A DNA stretch of 64,000 bases from Hypericum androsaemum (taxonomy: Eukaryota; Streptophyta; Magnoliopsida; Malpighiales; Hypericaceae). The notes under the pieces are model-generated. The model did not search any database. It had not been told where the DNA came from and saw only the letters and a program-made list of their open reading frames with translations. This document shows, in pieces, positions 1 through 10,725 of this stretch. Every line of letters starts with the position of its first letter. Position 1 is the stretch's first letter. A program made the position numbers and the translations under genes. Location: assembly GCA_963995505.1 (NCBI GenBank), contig OZ023184.1, positions 4,588,001 to 4,652,000 on the forward strand, written 5' to 3'.

Positions 1-115
1 ATCTCCTTGATGTTTGGTGTATCGCATAACCTGATCTTATACCGTTACTAGTTAATAAAACTCGGGAAGGATAATCCCCTTTTGCTCGCTTCATTTCATG
101 TACTTTTTGCCGACA

Positions 116-186
116 CAAGTGCATGCATCATGTACTTCAAGGCCCCCCGATTCCCGAGTAAAGGAAGCAAATGATGCATGCACTTG
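116..186. repeat. perfect 16-bp inverted repeat with 39-nt loop
   Basis: The left arm (116-131, CAAGTGCATGCATCAT) is the exact reverse complement of the right arm (171-186). Each arm holds a CATGCATC core of the kind called an RY element in plant promoters. It lies just beyond the stop codon of the cyclophilin gene, so it could be a transcript hairpin, a small TIR element core or a protein-binding site. No target duplication was found around it. Bases 1-115 and 187-348 show no gene. Confidence 0.6.
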
Positions 187-786
187 CGTCGTCAGAAAGC
201 AAGTTTGACAAATTGATCTTAATTGTTCTAAAAGATTGCAACTTCGTCATGATGCAGAATTTCGAAGATTCGAATACAAAAATGCGAATCGAGTAGGTCG
301 ATGGCTCTCTAGCAAGGAAGTCAATAACCCGGAAAGGCCTTGCAGTGTTTAATCTTTAACTGAGGTCTTTAATATCCTCACATCATGAATAGGCCTGCAT
401 CAAGGAAAATAGAGTCAAATAAGGAAAGCATCATTCTGCAACAAGAGCTCTGAGTTATGCAGCTTCTAGGGTAAGAAGAAGAGTACAATGAGTATAAATG
501 CCCTATTGTTTCGAGGGAGAGACGAACCTAAAATTAGGTTTAAGGACGAAATGACTTATTTCAAAAATTATAAATCACAAATTCATCAGAACTCATTCCG
601 GACATTCTGCAATCAGCTTGTTATTTTCTATTAGCTAGTGATTAAAGTCCATACAGTTGCAGAGAAGATATCAAAGAGTTTACTTACCGATCATTATTAT
701 CTGTTGGATTTTTTGAATGCTAATTAAAGCAAAAAGTCCAAAAGTGGAAAGCCTAAAGTGGGAAGCCCAATATGGAATGAGAAAGG

Positions 787-1667
787 TATTGTTTGTCGGA
801 GGTGATGTACTTGATTAGGATTTTGTAAGTCGAGGTAAGAGTTAAGATTCTTTCTCCGTAAGACGAGATTGTCCCGTATTCAGTGCTTACGGGCTGCGGC
901 AATCGTCCTCAAGATACAACGACTATGCTGCTTCCGAGTTCGTAGCACAACGACCCTCGAAGCTTTGGGCGAACCGTCGGATATTCGAAACTTTCTGAGA
1001 GAGGGAGAGAGAGCCTACAATTGCTAACGAATGCTTATGCAAGTTGTAGTGAGCTGAGATGCAAATGAGGGGGAGATGCCTATTTATAGGCTACTGGATG
1101 GGAGGGAGGTAGGCAGCCCGAAGAGTCGCATCTGTTCGGATAGCAGGCAGGTTGCCCATTCAAGCCCCTTCGCCAGCCAGATCGTGCCTCTTCGGTGGGC
1201 GTTCTGGATGGGCCTTATCACCAGGCTCGTGTCCCTTCGCTTACCAGATTGTTCTAGCCTCTTCGCATCCCTTCGTGGATATCCTTGAGGTACTCGCAGC
1301 CCCTCGTCACTTCGGTAGCTACACAACTCTGTCTGGACTCGAGCAAAAGACTTAAGGCACCTCCAACTCCTCGCAACGATGCGCACGTGCGAAGTGCGCC
1401 ATAAAGCGTCCATTGCGACCTGCGTCGGATGGTGCTACGCACCATCCTCGCAGGCAGCTTCGGTCAGCTCTTTAGGTGGAGCATTTAATGTTACACCAGC
1501 TTAAAGCTTCTCGTTATAAACAGGAAAAAATTCTTTGCAATTTTTGATGTGGTAATGGTTCTCCCATCCTCAGCTTGGGATTTTCAGCTTGAGTTTTTCA
1601 GCTCGGACTTTTCAGCTTGGGCCTTCCAGCTTGGGCCAAATGCATTAATTATACATTTATTCCAACA
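787..1667 (-). repeat. 3' LTR of the copia element (881 bp)
   Basis: It aligns along its whole length with 6135-7120 apart from the missing hexanucleotide tract. A TATA-like CCTATAAATAGG lies on the minus strand at 1090-1079. A 9-bp hairpin (GGATGGTGC / GCACCATCC, 1427-1447) sits upstream of that promoter, in the U3 part. The right end reads TTCCAACA. Confidence 0.88.
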
Positions 1668-2267
1668 ATCCCTCGCATGAATGATGATTAATACATGCTG
1701 ACTAATACATGCTGACACTTTTAAAAAAAGTTCCGACGAAATATCATTGCATCGAGATAGGTAGCTTACGGCTTTAAACCTTCTCTAGTAAGATGTTATC
1801 AGATTTACTTGCTGCTCAGTAAAAGCGATGTCTTGAACTGGTCAGCTTTTTATGTAAACTAAGATAATAACATTTACACAATGATATCTCTAATATCCTT
1901 TGGTTCTCACGTTGTGTCCGTTTCGGCCTTAGACCTTATCTTGGATTCTTAAGTATTTTTCTATTTGAAGCGGCCTCACTTCACACTTATATAGGTGATC
2001 TCCCATCAGGAGTATCATGCCATACTCCACCTTTTCCTGGTATAGGAATCATTAAAAGCGTAGACGCTTAACCTTACCACACCTCTGCAGGTTCGCACTT
2101 GAGCAGCTTCTGAGAATGGGAAGGGTTCCAAGTAATTATCTGAACCATTCATAACTTAGTTGTCTCATTGAACCAAGTTTGTGGGATCTGCACTTATCAT
2201 GGTTGAGTTACCGCTATGAATATTCTTTAATGTGTGAGTTTTAACCCCATTCTACTGCATTATACAT

Positions 2268-5200
2268 TTAATCTCTGTTGATTCCTTTCGTCAAAGGATC
2301 AGCTATGTTGTCTTTGGACTTCACATAATCAATGGTAATTATATCACCAGAGATCAATTGCATAACGGTGCTACGTCTCATACGAATATGTCGAGACTTA
2401 CCGTTGTACATTGTACTTTGTGCTCTCCCGATTGCAGACATGCTATCACAATATATCAATACAGGAGACATAGGCTTATTCCAACAAGGAATATCCTCTA
2501 GGAAGTTTCTGAGCCATTCAGCTTCTTCCCCAACTTTGTCTAGTGCTATAAACTCTGACTCCATGGTAGATCGAGCTATGCACATTTATTTAGAAGATTT
2601 CCAGGACACAGCTCCTCCACCTATGGTGAATACATAACCACTAGTGGATTTGGAGTCTTTAGTGTCCGATATCTAATTTGCATCACTGTATCCTTCTAAT
2701 ACAGCTGGATACCTAGTATAAAATATGCCATGGTTTATGGTATAATTTAGATACTTTAGAACCCTTTCCAGAGCTAGCCAGTGGTCTGGTCCTGGATTGC
2801 TCGTAAATTTACTAAGCTTGTTAACTGAGTATGCAATATCAGGGCGTGTACAATTTGTCAAGTACACTAGGCTCCCAATGATTCTTGCATACTTTAGTTG
2901 AAATATTGGGTCCCCTATATTTTTAGCTAAGTGTAGACTCAGGTCTACCGGAGTCGTAGCCAGAGGTTTGTCAAAAGTATCGAATTTCTTGAGTACATTC
3001 TCAATGCAGTGAGATTGTGACAAGACAATTCCTTCAGTTGTCCTAGAGATTTTAATCCCTAGTATAACGTCAGCTAGACCCATATCTTTCATGTCAAAGT
3101 TATTCCTTAACATGTTCTTAGTTTTTATGATAAGATCATTACTACTTCCCGTGATTAGCATATCATCTACATACAGACATACAATTACGTAAGCATCAGG
3201 TGTGCCTTTAATGTATACACATTTATCACACTCATTGATCTTAAAGCCATTTAACATCATTGTTCTGTCAAATTTCTTATGCCATTGTTTCGGCGCCTGT
3301 TTCAGCCCGTACAGTGACTTAACCAGCTTGCATACTTTATGTTCTTGTCCGAGGGCAACAAACCTTTCAGGTTGTTTCATATATATTTTCTCTTCCAGTT
3401 CTCCATTTAGGAAAGCTGTTTTTACATCTATCTGATGTATCTCGAGGTTATAGAGTGTTGCGATAGCTATGAGTACTCTAATAGATGTGATTCTTGTGAC
3501 TGGCGAATACGTGTCAAAGAAATCATATCCTTCCTTCTGTTTGAACCCTTTAGCTACCAACCGATATCGATTGATCCATCAGCTTTGTATTTTCTTTTAA
3601 GGATCCACTTGCAACCTAAAGGTTTGTAACCTGGTAGGAGATCCACGATTTTCCACGTGTGGTTTTGCATGATGGATTCTATCTCACTATTGATAGCTTC
3701 TTTCCAGAGAAGTGCATCGGGACTAGATAATACCTCTTGGATTGTCCCAGGTTCATTTTCTAACACGTATGTTAGAAAATCTGGACCAAATGACTTAGCC
3801 GTTCTGACCCTTTTGCGGTGTCTAGATTCCTCAGCAATTTGATGAGAACCTTGAGTAGCTTCATGAGCTCTTTTATTAGAGCTTGGGTCTTTCCTCTCCT
3901 TGTTTGGAAAGATATTCTCAAAGAATGTTGCATTCCTTGATTCCATGACTATTCCCTCGTTGATTTTAGGGTTTTCAGACTTGTGCACTAGAAATCGGTA
4001 GGCTACTATTGTAAGCATATCCGATAAAAATGTAGTCAACGGTCTTGGGTCCTATTCTCACCCTTTTAGGCAGAGGTATTTCTACCTTTACTAGGCACCC
4101 CCCACACTTGATGATAAACGTAGGAAGGCTTTCTCCCTTTCCATAATTCATATAGAGTTTTGTCTCTTTTCTTGTGTAGCAGTTTGTTTAGAATGTGATT
4201 AGCTGAGAGCACAGCTTCCCCCCACATGTTCTGGGGTAAGCCTGAGCTAATCACCATAGCGTTCATCATCTCCTTAAGAGTTCGATTCTTGCGTTCAGCT
4301 ACGCCATTTGATTGAGGTGAGTATGGAGCTATTGTCTGATGAATAATGCCATTTTGTTGGCAGAATTCCTCAAACAGAGCTACATATTCTCCCCCTCTAT
4401 CACTTCTAATCATCTTGATTTTAGTGCTAAGTTGATTTTCAACCTCATTCTTAAAAATCTTGAAAACTTCTAGAGCTTCGTCTTTTCCTTTCAAGAGATG
4501 TACGTAGCAGTACCTTGTGCAATTATCAATAAATATGATGAAATACTTTTTTCCACCTCTAGTTTGTACGTATTTCATATCGCATATGTCAGTATGAACT
4601 AACTCTAAAGGTGTAGTACTTCTTTTCACTGAATGAAAAGGTGCTTTGGTCATTTTTGCCTCTCACATACTTCACATTTATTATTGGGGTCAAACTTTAT
4701 TTTAGGCAATAAATTTAAACTTACTAACTTTCTTAGTGACTCAAATTTACGTGTCCTAATCTATCATGCCATAAGTTAGAACACTCAGCCAAGTAAGAAG
4801 AATTGATAATTTTATTAGGCCTTTCAAAGGCACGTTTAACAGTTTTTACATTCATCTTGAAGAGCCCCCTCTCAAGGTAACCCTTTCCTACAAAGGTACC
4901 AGCATTAGTCAATACAAACCTATCGGCCTCGAATACTAGCTTCATCCCAGCTTTGCTTAACAGTGAGCCGGATACTAAATTCTTACGAATGTCTGGGACA
5001 TGCAGCACATCCTTGAGGGTCAGCTCTTTCCCAGAGGTCAGCTTCAGCACCACCAGGCCTAGCCCGACTACGAGAAAAGTTGCGGAGTTATCCATAAATA
5101 ACTTTCATCCGTTGATCGGGATATAGGTTGAGAACATCTCCTTATCTGAGCAGATGTATCGGGTTGCCCCTGTGTCGATGAACCACTCTCTTGGATTATC

Positions 5201-6105
5201 CACCAGATTGGCTTCGAATACCATGGTGGATAAGCCTAGCTGAGACAAGTCTTCAGCCAGATTAGCCTTCTCACGATCGTCCCTCTTAGGCAGGCGATAA
5301 TCTTTTGTCATGTGTCCAGACTTGTCGCAGTTGTAGCAATTGCCCTTGATCTTTTTAGCTTTATTTTACTTTGGCTCTTGCTTCTCCTGCTTATTTCTGG
5401 GCTTCATCCTCTTCTTGCCAATGCCACCTTCGGTGAGGTGTACCTTAGCCTCGGAGTTGGTCCTGCTGGCCTTGATCTCAGACTTTTGGTTATCTTTCTT
5501 GATCCTTAGTTTCACGATTAGGTCTTCCAGCCCCATGTCCTTCCTCTTGTGCTTGAGGTAGTTCTTGAAGTCCTTTCACAGGGGGGGATAGCTTCTCAAT
5601 TAGAGCAGCCACGTGGAAAGACTCGTTGAGTTGCATGCCTTTGGCCTGAATCTCATGTAGAATCAGCTGCAGCTCCTGAACTTGGTCTATGACCTTCTTA
5701 GAGTCCACCATCTGAAAGTCGAGGAACCTTCCGACGATGAATTTCTTTATCCCAGCATCTTCCATCATGTACTTCTTCTCTAGGGAATCTTATAATTCTT
5801 TTGCAGTTTTGGCACCTGCATAGACATTATAAAGGGCATCGTCTAACCCATTCAGAACATAGTTACGACATAGAAAGTCGATATGACTCCATGCATCCAG
5901 GGCGTTGATCAGCCTCATTTTCTGCCACCTTCGGAGCTTCTTCTTTCAAGAACCGAACCAAGTTGAGCGTTGTCAAGTAGAACAATATCTTTTGTTATCA
6001 TCTTTTGAACTCAGTGCCAGTGCCATTGAACTTTGTCAGCTTTTTGGTGTGGACAGTTCTCGAAAAAGTCGGTACTCGTGCCTGAGCAGAGCTTGATGAT
6101 GCCAT
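2268..6105 (-). pseudogene. copia gag-pol, degenerate
   Basis: Reading on the minus strand, gag starts with ATG at 6105 and meets two consecutive stop codons after about 35 codons. A zinc knuckle near 5345-5290 (CYNCDKSGHMTKDY) has Tyr in place of its last Cys. The protease motif DTGATR is near 5175. An integrase core is at 4653-4066, with the catalytic acidic residues in [11 protein letters not shown] and [13 protein letters not shown] is at 3560-2673 ([29 protein letters not shown]), and RNase H at 2585-2268 (YCDSMSAI, SKDNIADPLTKG). Several frame breaks separate these blocks. The RT active site YVDD is intact. This is a decayed Ty1/copia polyprotein with no host function implied. Confidence 0.93.
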
Positions 6106-6425
6106 CTTCAAGTACACAAATCTCGTCTTACGATTGTTGTTTGTCGAAGGTGGTGTACTTGATTAAGATCTTGTAAGTCGAGGCAAGAGTTAGACTCTTT
6201 CTCCGTAAGACGAGATTATCCCGTATTCAGTGCTTACGGACTGCGATAATCGTTCCCAATATATAATGACTATGCTGCTTCCGAGTTCGTAGCACAACGA
6301 CCCTCGAAGCTTCGGGCGAACTGTCGGATATTCAGAACTTTCTGAGAGAGGGAGAGAGAGCCTATAATTGCTAACGAATGCTTATGCAAGTTGTAGTAGG
6401 GTGAGATGCAAATAAGGGGGAGAGG

Positions 6426-6437
6426 CCTATTTATAGG
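6426..6437 (-). promoter_or_regulatory. TATA box in the copia 5' LTR
   Basis: The sequence CCTATAAATAGG is conserved at the same place in the other LTR (1079-1090) and in the older solo LTR (CTATAAATAGG, 7544-7554, plus strand). Conservation in three copies supports it as the LTR core promoter. Activity is inferred. Confidence 0.6.
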
Positions 6438-6816
6438 CTGCTGGATGGGAGGGAGGCAGGCAGCCCGAATAGTCGCGTCTGTTTGGATAGCAGGCAGGCT
6501 GCCCATTCAGGCCCCTTTGTCAGCTAGACCGTGCCTCTTCGTTAGGTGTTCTGGATAGGCCTTATCACCAGGCAACTCGCGTCCCTTCACTTACCAGATT
6601 GTTATAGCCTCTTCGCGTCCCTTCGTGGATATCTTGGAGGTGCTCGCAGCCCCTCGTCACTTTGGTAGCTACGCATCTCTCTCCAGACCCGGTCAAAAGA
6701 CTTAAGGCTTCTTCAGCTCCTCGCGACGATGCGCACGTGCAAAGTGTGCCACCAAGTGCCCATTACGACCTACGTCTAATGTGCCATGCGCACATGCACA
6801 CGCACATGTGCGTGTG

Positions 6817-6897
<81 letters not shown>
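6817..6897. repeat. (GTGCTC)n microsatellite inside the 5' LTR
   Basis: About 13 uninterrupted copies of the hexamer GTGCTC follow an alternating CA/TG palindrome-like stretch (about 6788-6817). The sister LTR lacks the array. The older solo LTR has roughly two copies in the opposite orientation (near 7254-7264). The array therefore grew after the element inserted, or was lost from the sister LTR. Confidence 0.95.
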
Positions 6898-7964
6898 ATG
6901 GTGCTACACACCATCCTCGCAGGCAGCTTCGTTCAGCTCTTCAGGTGGAACATTTAATGTTACACGAGCTTGGAGCTTCTCCTTATAAACAGGGAAATCT
7001 CTTATAATTTTTGATGTGGTAATAGTTCTCCCATCCTCAACTTGGGCTTTTCAGCTCGAACTTTTCAGCTTGGGCCTTCCAGCTTGGGCCAAATGCATTA
7101 ATTATGTATTTATTCCAACAAAAAGATAATCACACATTGGAAAGTAGCACAAACTTTTCTTAGTTTATAAGGAGATGCTCCTTAGTAGCTAGAAAATAAA
7201 TTGACCACATGAAAAGCTAACTCGTACCGCTGCGAGGATGGTGCTGCACCATCCGAGCACGAGCATGTCACAATGGATGCTTTGTAGCGCACTTGGCACT
7301 TCAGAAGGCCGAAGAATTGCGAGATTCCTCGTAAAGGAGTGTGAGCAAAGGCCTGTCCTTTCGAACGGTCACGAAGAAGTGCGAAAATGTGCCTGTGCGC
7401 AGATGCCCACCGAAGGGACACAAGCGGAGGGTTGCCTGTCGAAGGGATCCAAAATGCCACCGAAGAGCCACGAGCATAGCCAGCCAGCTACTCGCTGAAC
7501 AGAAGCGTCCCTTCGGAGTGCCTGTCTTCCTCTCATCCAGCGCCTATAAATAGGCCTCTCTCCCCCTCATTTGCATCTCACCCCACTACAACTTGCATAA
7601 GCATTCATTAGCAATTGTAGACTCTTTCTCCCTCGCTCAAAGTCATTGTATCTTGGAGCCCGTAAGTATTGAATACATGCAATCTTGTCTTACGGAGAAA
7701 GAGTCTAACTCTTGCCTCGACTAGATCCTAATCAAGTACACCACCTCTGACAAACAACATTATCAGTCTGGACGGTGCCTAGCCTTTTGATCATCTCCGT
7801 CCCTTTCCACACTCTACCAAAAATGGTGTGTTTTCCTGGATGCGAGTAAAAATGTCAGTAGGCCGTCTTTGCATATTGGAACTAATTAAAAAGCCAGATG
7901 ACGAAAAATATATTGCAGACGCTGATCTCCAAACTAAAGGAACAAGCAAGAGTGATAACAACAC

Positions 7965-8306
7965 TGTTAGGATTTGTCCCAAATTTCTAATTAGAAAAGA
8001 ACTCTAATTCCTATTGAGGAATATATTGGGCTTGTCCTCTATATATAGGAGGGTATGAATTAGATATTCTTTGGTCTTGCATAACGCAATGGTAGTATAG
8101 GCACAAGAGAGTTAGGCTCGAGGCACTGCATCGCCTATGGCTTATCTACCATGTATCTCCATATAATATAGTGATGATCGTCTCGGCCTCGTGGAGTAGG
8201 TCAATTGACCGAACTACGTATATCGTGTATCCTCGATTCTTCTTATCTCATACTATTTATTATGGGTGTTCTACACATCCGAGTTTACGCTTTCGCTATC
8301 CTAACA
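7965..8306 (+). repeat. 5' LTR of the LARD-like element
   Basis: It matches 10384-10725 over its full length. It holds a TATA-like CTATATATAGG at about 8038-8050. Direct terminal motif is TGTTAG...CTAACA. Confidence 0.9.
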
Positions 8307-8309
8307 AAT

Positions 8310-8321
8310 TGGTATCAGAGC
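8310..8321 (+). other. primer binding site
   Basis: TGGTATCAGAGC, complementary to the 3' end of plant initiator methionine tRNA, starts three bases after the 5' LTR. This fixes the element's orientation as plus. Confidence 0.9.
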
Positions 8322-10366
8322 TTTAGTGTATATCCGGGTAAAATTGGTGGAGAGACTCTTTTGAATTAAGTAAAAAATTTAGAATTGAGTCTATTGTGAA
8401 GAGAGGGACTGATTTATAATTTCAGAAGAAGATCTGGGACAATTTTGTAATTATGCCAAAATTGGGGGAAATTGGAACTAGGATTTTCCACCCCTTTTGG
8501 AGATGGCCGCCGCTCATGGAGGGAGTCGCCGCCGCCGCCGGCCTGAGTTTTTTTAGCCCTACCGGAGTCCACCCGCGTCAATGGGTTGAAGAGCCGACAC
8601 CACCGTCGTTGTTGCGGTTGGAGAAGCCGCGCACCACCCCAGGAAGAGGAGGAAGAAGAAGACCCGCGAGGAGAGAGAGCTTCAAGGAGAGAGGAAGTTG
8701 GGGAGAGAGAAACTCCCCGCTCTCCGTCCGCCATTGAAGAGGAGCCCGAGCTCCCAACCGCCATCCCGTCTGGCCATCATTCAACGTCGCCGCTCGTGGA
8801 GAGAAACCCCGTTCGGGGAGAGAGAAACCCCATTTGGGGAGAGAGAAAGAAGGGACCGAGGATGCTTTCAGAGCCGCTTCAGCCCGCGTTCGTGCACCGC
8901 TCGACCGCCGGTGAAGTGGGAGACCTCGGTGACCCCGTGGAGGTCATCGCCGTCAAAGTTCTGGTCGGCCGCCGCCGCCGCCCTATGCCTCCCTTGGTGA
9001 AGAAACCCTAGTTTGTAGTTATTGGCTGACTTGTCAACAAGAGTTTGATTGGTCTAATTTGTGGTCAACAAATTGACTAAAAGTCAACTGTTTGACTGAT
9101 TTGTAAGGGATTGACATGTTTTTTGGCTTAATTTGGGGTGAATTATGGTTGATCCTTGGAAGTAGACCGATTAATGGCTTAAATATCTGGGTCTTATTTT
9201 GGATCATGAAGTTTGGGCCGGGTTTGATGGGCGTGGTGATTTTATTTGTCCGAGTTGTAGAATTTGACCAGGAAAGGGTCAGATTGGGGTCCTGAAAGTG
9301 GATTGGTTCAGGTCTTGGAGATTCATGGTTGAAGATCGGTCATGAGATTTGGTTTAAGGTGGAGACTTGTTAGGTGTTTGACCCAAATCTTATTAGACTT
9401 TGAGCTCGGGTCCAATGGTATCTCCTATACATGTATGTGGTATTATATGTGTAGTCGAGAGTGGTGTGAGAAAGTTAGAGGAGCTTAAGGCGACTTCTTT
9501 CTCCGGGGACTCTTTTGTTCCATGGGATTTTGATCGGGTCTGGTTTGGGTTCATGGTTGATCGATCATGGAGTGGTCGTATCATATTGGACTAAGAGGTG
9601 AATCGTGTGAAGATCTTGAACGTTGTTTGGACCAGTTACTCGTTAACGATGAAGGCGAAGGTTTACAAGTATCCATTTTTGGTTTGACTCACAGGTTATG
9701 TAATATGTCTCCTGGTTGTCCACGAGGATGAAGGAGTGAGGTGTAATAGCAACAACAAGCTTAGTGTTCAAAAGGTGTTCACGTGAAGGTGATGTAAAGT
9801 CCTGTAGCTGGTAGAGAATTCCAAGATTGATGTCCAGAAGTTGTTCAAGCGAAGGTGATGTAAAGGCCTGTAGCTGGTGTCCTCATCTCTTATTTGGACT
9901 GAGATTGGTGTTCGCTCGACGATGTAACCCCAACAGTCGGTATCCATATGAAGATGGAGGTTTTTCGTGGAGGTGGAGTCTGCTATGTCGGTAGAGAAAT
10001 AGTTTGAGAGTGCCCCGTGAGAGTACACTATACTGGAATGAGTATTGGTTGTGCTGGGGCTTCTGGGATTGAAGCTGGCCTATGAGATTTAGGCATTCTT
10101 GTGGGCGTTGGAGTGGTTTTCTCTAATGTGAAAAACTCTTGTGTTGCACGTATGAAGATTTTCTCCCGTTGTGTTAGTTTTTCTGGAGTTGAAGACCCGA
10201 GGTGAGTATATGTTGTTGAGATACTTGTGGAAGATTCCATTTGAGGTGGAGTTTTCAAGATTGAAGCGGATGATTGAGCTTACAGGAAGAGACACATAGT
10301 GAAGATGGTTTGATGTGGAAGATGAGCTTTGAAGCTAGAGAAGACGATTGATTTTAGAATTTGGTC
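8322..10366 (+). other. non-coding interior of the LARD-like element
   Basis: The first part (about 8500-9000) is GC-rich, with GCC-repeats and GGGGAGAGAG repeats, unlike the AT-rich surroundings. It gives only low-complexity open frames. A later part has two imperfect copies of a unit containing GTGAAGGTGATGTAAAG and CCTGTAGCTGGT (about 9774-9813 and 9839-9878). No retroviral domain was recognised. The GC-rich part might be a captured host fragment, but no source gene was recognised. Confidence 0.6.
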
Positions 10367-10368
10367 CA

Positions 10369-10380
10369 AGGTGAAGAAGA
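10369..10380 (+). other. polypurine tract
   Basis: AGGTGAAGAAGA lies three bases before the 3' LTR, at the normal place for plus-strand priming. Confidence 0.55.
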
Positions 10381-10383
10381 TTT

Positions 10384-10725
10384 TGTTAAGATTTGTCTTA
10401 AATTACTAATTAGAATAGAACTCTAATTCCTATTGAGGAATATATTGGGCTTGTCCTCTATATATAGGAGGGTAGAAATTAGATGTTCTTTGGTCTTGCA
10501 TAACGCAATAGTAGTATAGGCACGAGAGAGTTAGGCTTGAGGCACTGCCTCGCCTATGGCTTATCTACCATGTATTTCCACATAATATAGTGATGATCGT
10601 CTCGGCCCCGTGGAATAGGTCAATTGACCGAACCACGTATATCGTGTGTCCTCGATTCTTCTTATCTCATACTATTTGTTATGGGTGTTCTACACATCCG
10701 AGTTTACGCTTCTGCTGCCCTAACA
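10384..10725 (+). repeat. 3' LTR of the LARD-like element
   Basis: 342 bp, same length as the 5' LTR, with terminal TGTTAA and CTAACA. Confidence 0.9.

Larger units (their letters stand above)
787..7120 (-). mobile_element. full-length Ty1/copia retrotransposon, nested, coding-dead
   Basis: The element has LTRs at 787-1667 (3' LTR) and 6135-7120 (5' LTR). Gag, protease, integrase, RT and RNase H remnants lie between them on the minus strand, in the copia order with integrase before RT. It lies inside an older LTR: the flanking pentamers are AAAGG (782-786) and AAAAG (7121-7125), a 4-of-5 match. The 3' LTR terminus is mutated from TG to TA at 787-788. A purine stretch precedes the 3' LTR (reverse complement of 1668-1677). 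Only about 30 bases separate the 5' LTR from the gag start codon, and no initiator-Met-tRNA primer site (TGGTATCAGAGC) is visible there. Frameshifts and stops make it non-autonomous now. Confidence 0.9.
6135..7120 (-). repeat. 5' LTR of the copia element (986 bp)
   Basis: It pairs with the LTR at 787-1667. It is about 105 bp longer, largely because of a GTGCTC tandem array and a neighbouring CA/TG-rich stretch (about 6786-6897). It begins TGTTGTTTG and ends TTCCAACA in plus orientation. The TATA-like CCTATAAATAGG is on the minus strand at 6437-6426, which would place the transcript start about 30 bases further towards 6400. Confidence 0.88.
702..7759 (+). mobile_element. older solo LTR (copia-like), split by a younger element
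   Basis: The insertion in the cyclophilin exon is flanked by TTATC on both sides (697-701 and 7760-7764), begins TGTTGG and ends CAACA. Its own sequence is 702-786 plus 7121-7759, about 720 bp. The right part matches, in the opposite orientation, the LTRs of the copia element nested inside it. Both share the CTATAAATAGG promoter motif (7544-7554), the CTTGCATAAGCATTCATTAGC stretch region, and the terminal TGACAAACAACA. It therefore looks like a solo LTR of the same family in plus orientation, inserted first, then interrupted at 787. Divergence from the nested LTRs is clear by eye. Confidence 0.75.
7965..10725 (+). mobile_element. non-autonomous LTR retrotransposon (LARD-like) in a cyclophilin intron
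   Basis: Two 342-bp LTRs (7965-8306 and 10384-10725) start TGTTA and end TAACA, and are flanked by AACAC (7960-7964) and AACAT (10726-10730), a 4-of-5 target duplication. I count by eye about 23 differences between the LTRs, mostly transitions, so the insertion is old. The interior of about 2.1 kb has a tRNA-Met primer site and a polypurine tract but no gag, protease, integrase or RT similarity. It lies in the intron between the fourth and third surviving cyclophilin exons (7836-11261), opposite to gene direction. Confidence 0.9.

Noticed and set aside
702..1667. LTR of the younger copia element starting at 702
   Set aside because: Alignment with 6135-7120 starts at 787, and the TG at 702 fits the older LTR with its own TTATC duplication.
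6662..7007. Long open frames of alternating residues on both strands
   Set aside because: They are produced by the GTGCTC hexamer array and are not coding.
8414..9011. Several 95-141-codon frames on both strands
   Set aside because: GC-rich repeats inside the LARD-like element leave few stops; the translations are low complexity and match no family.
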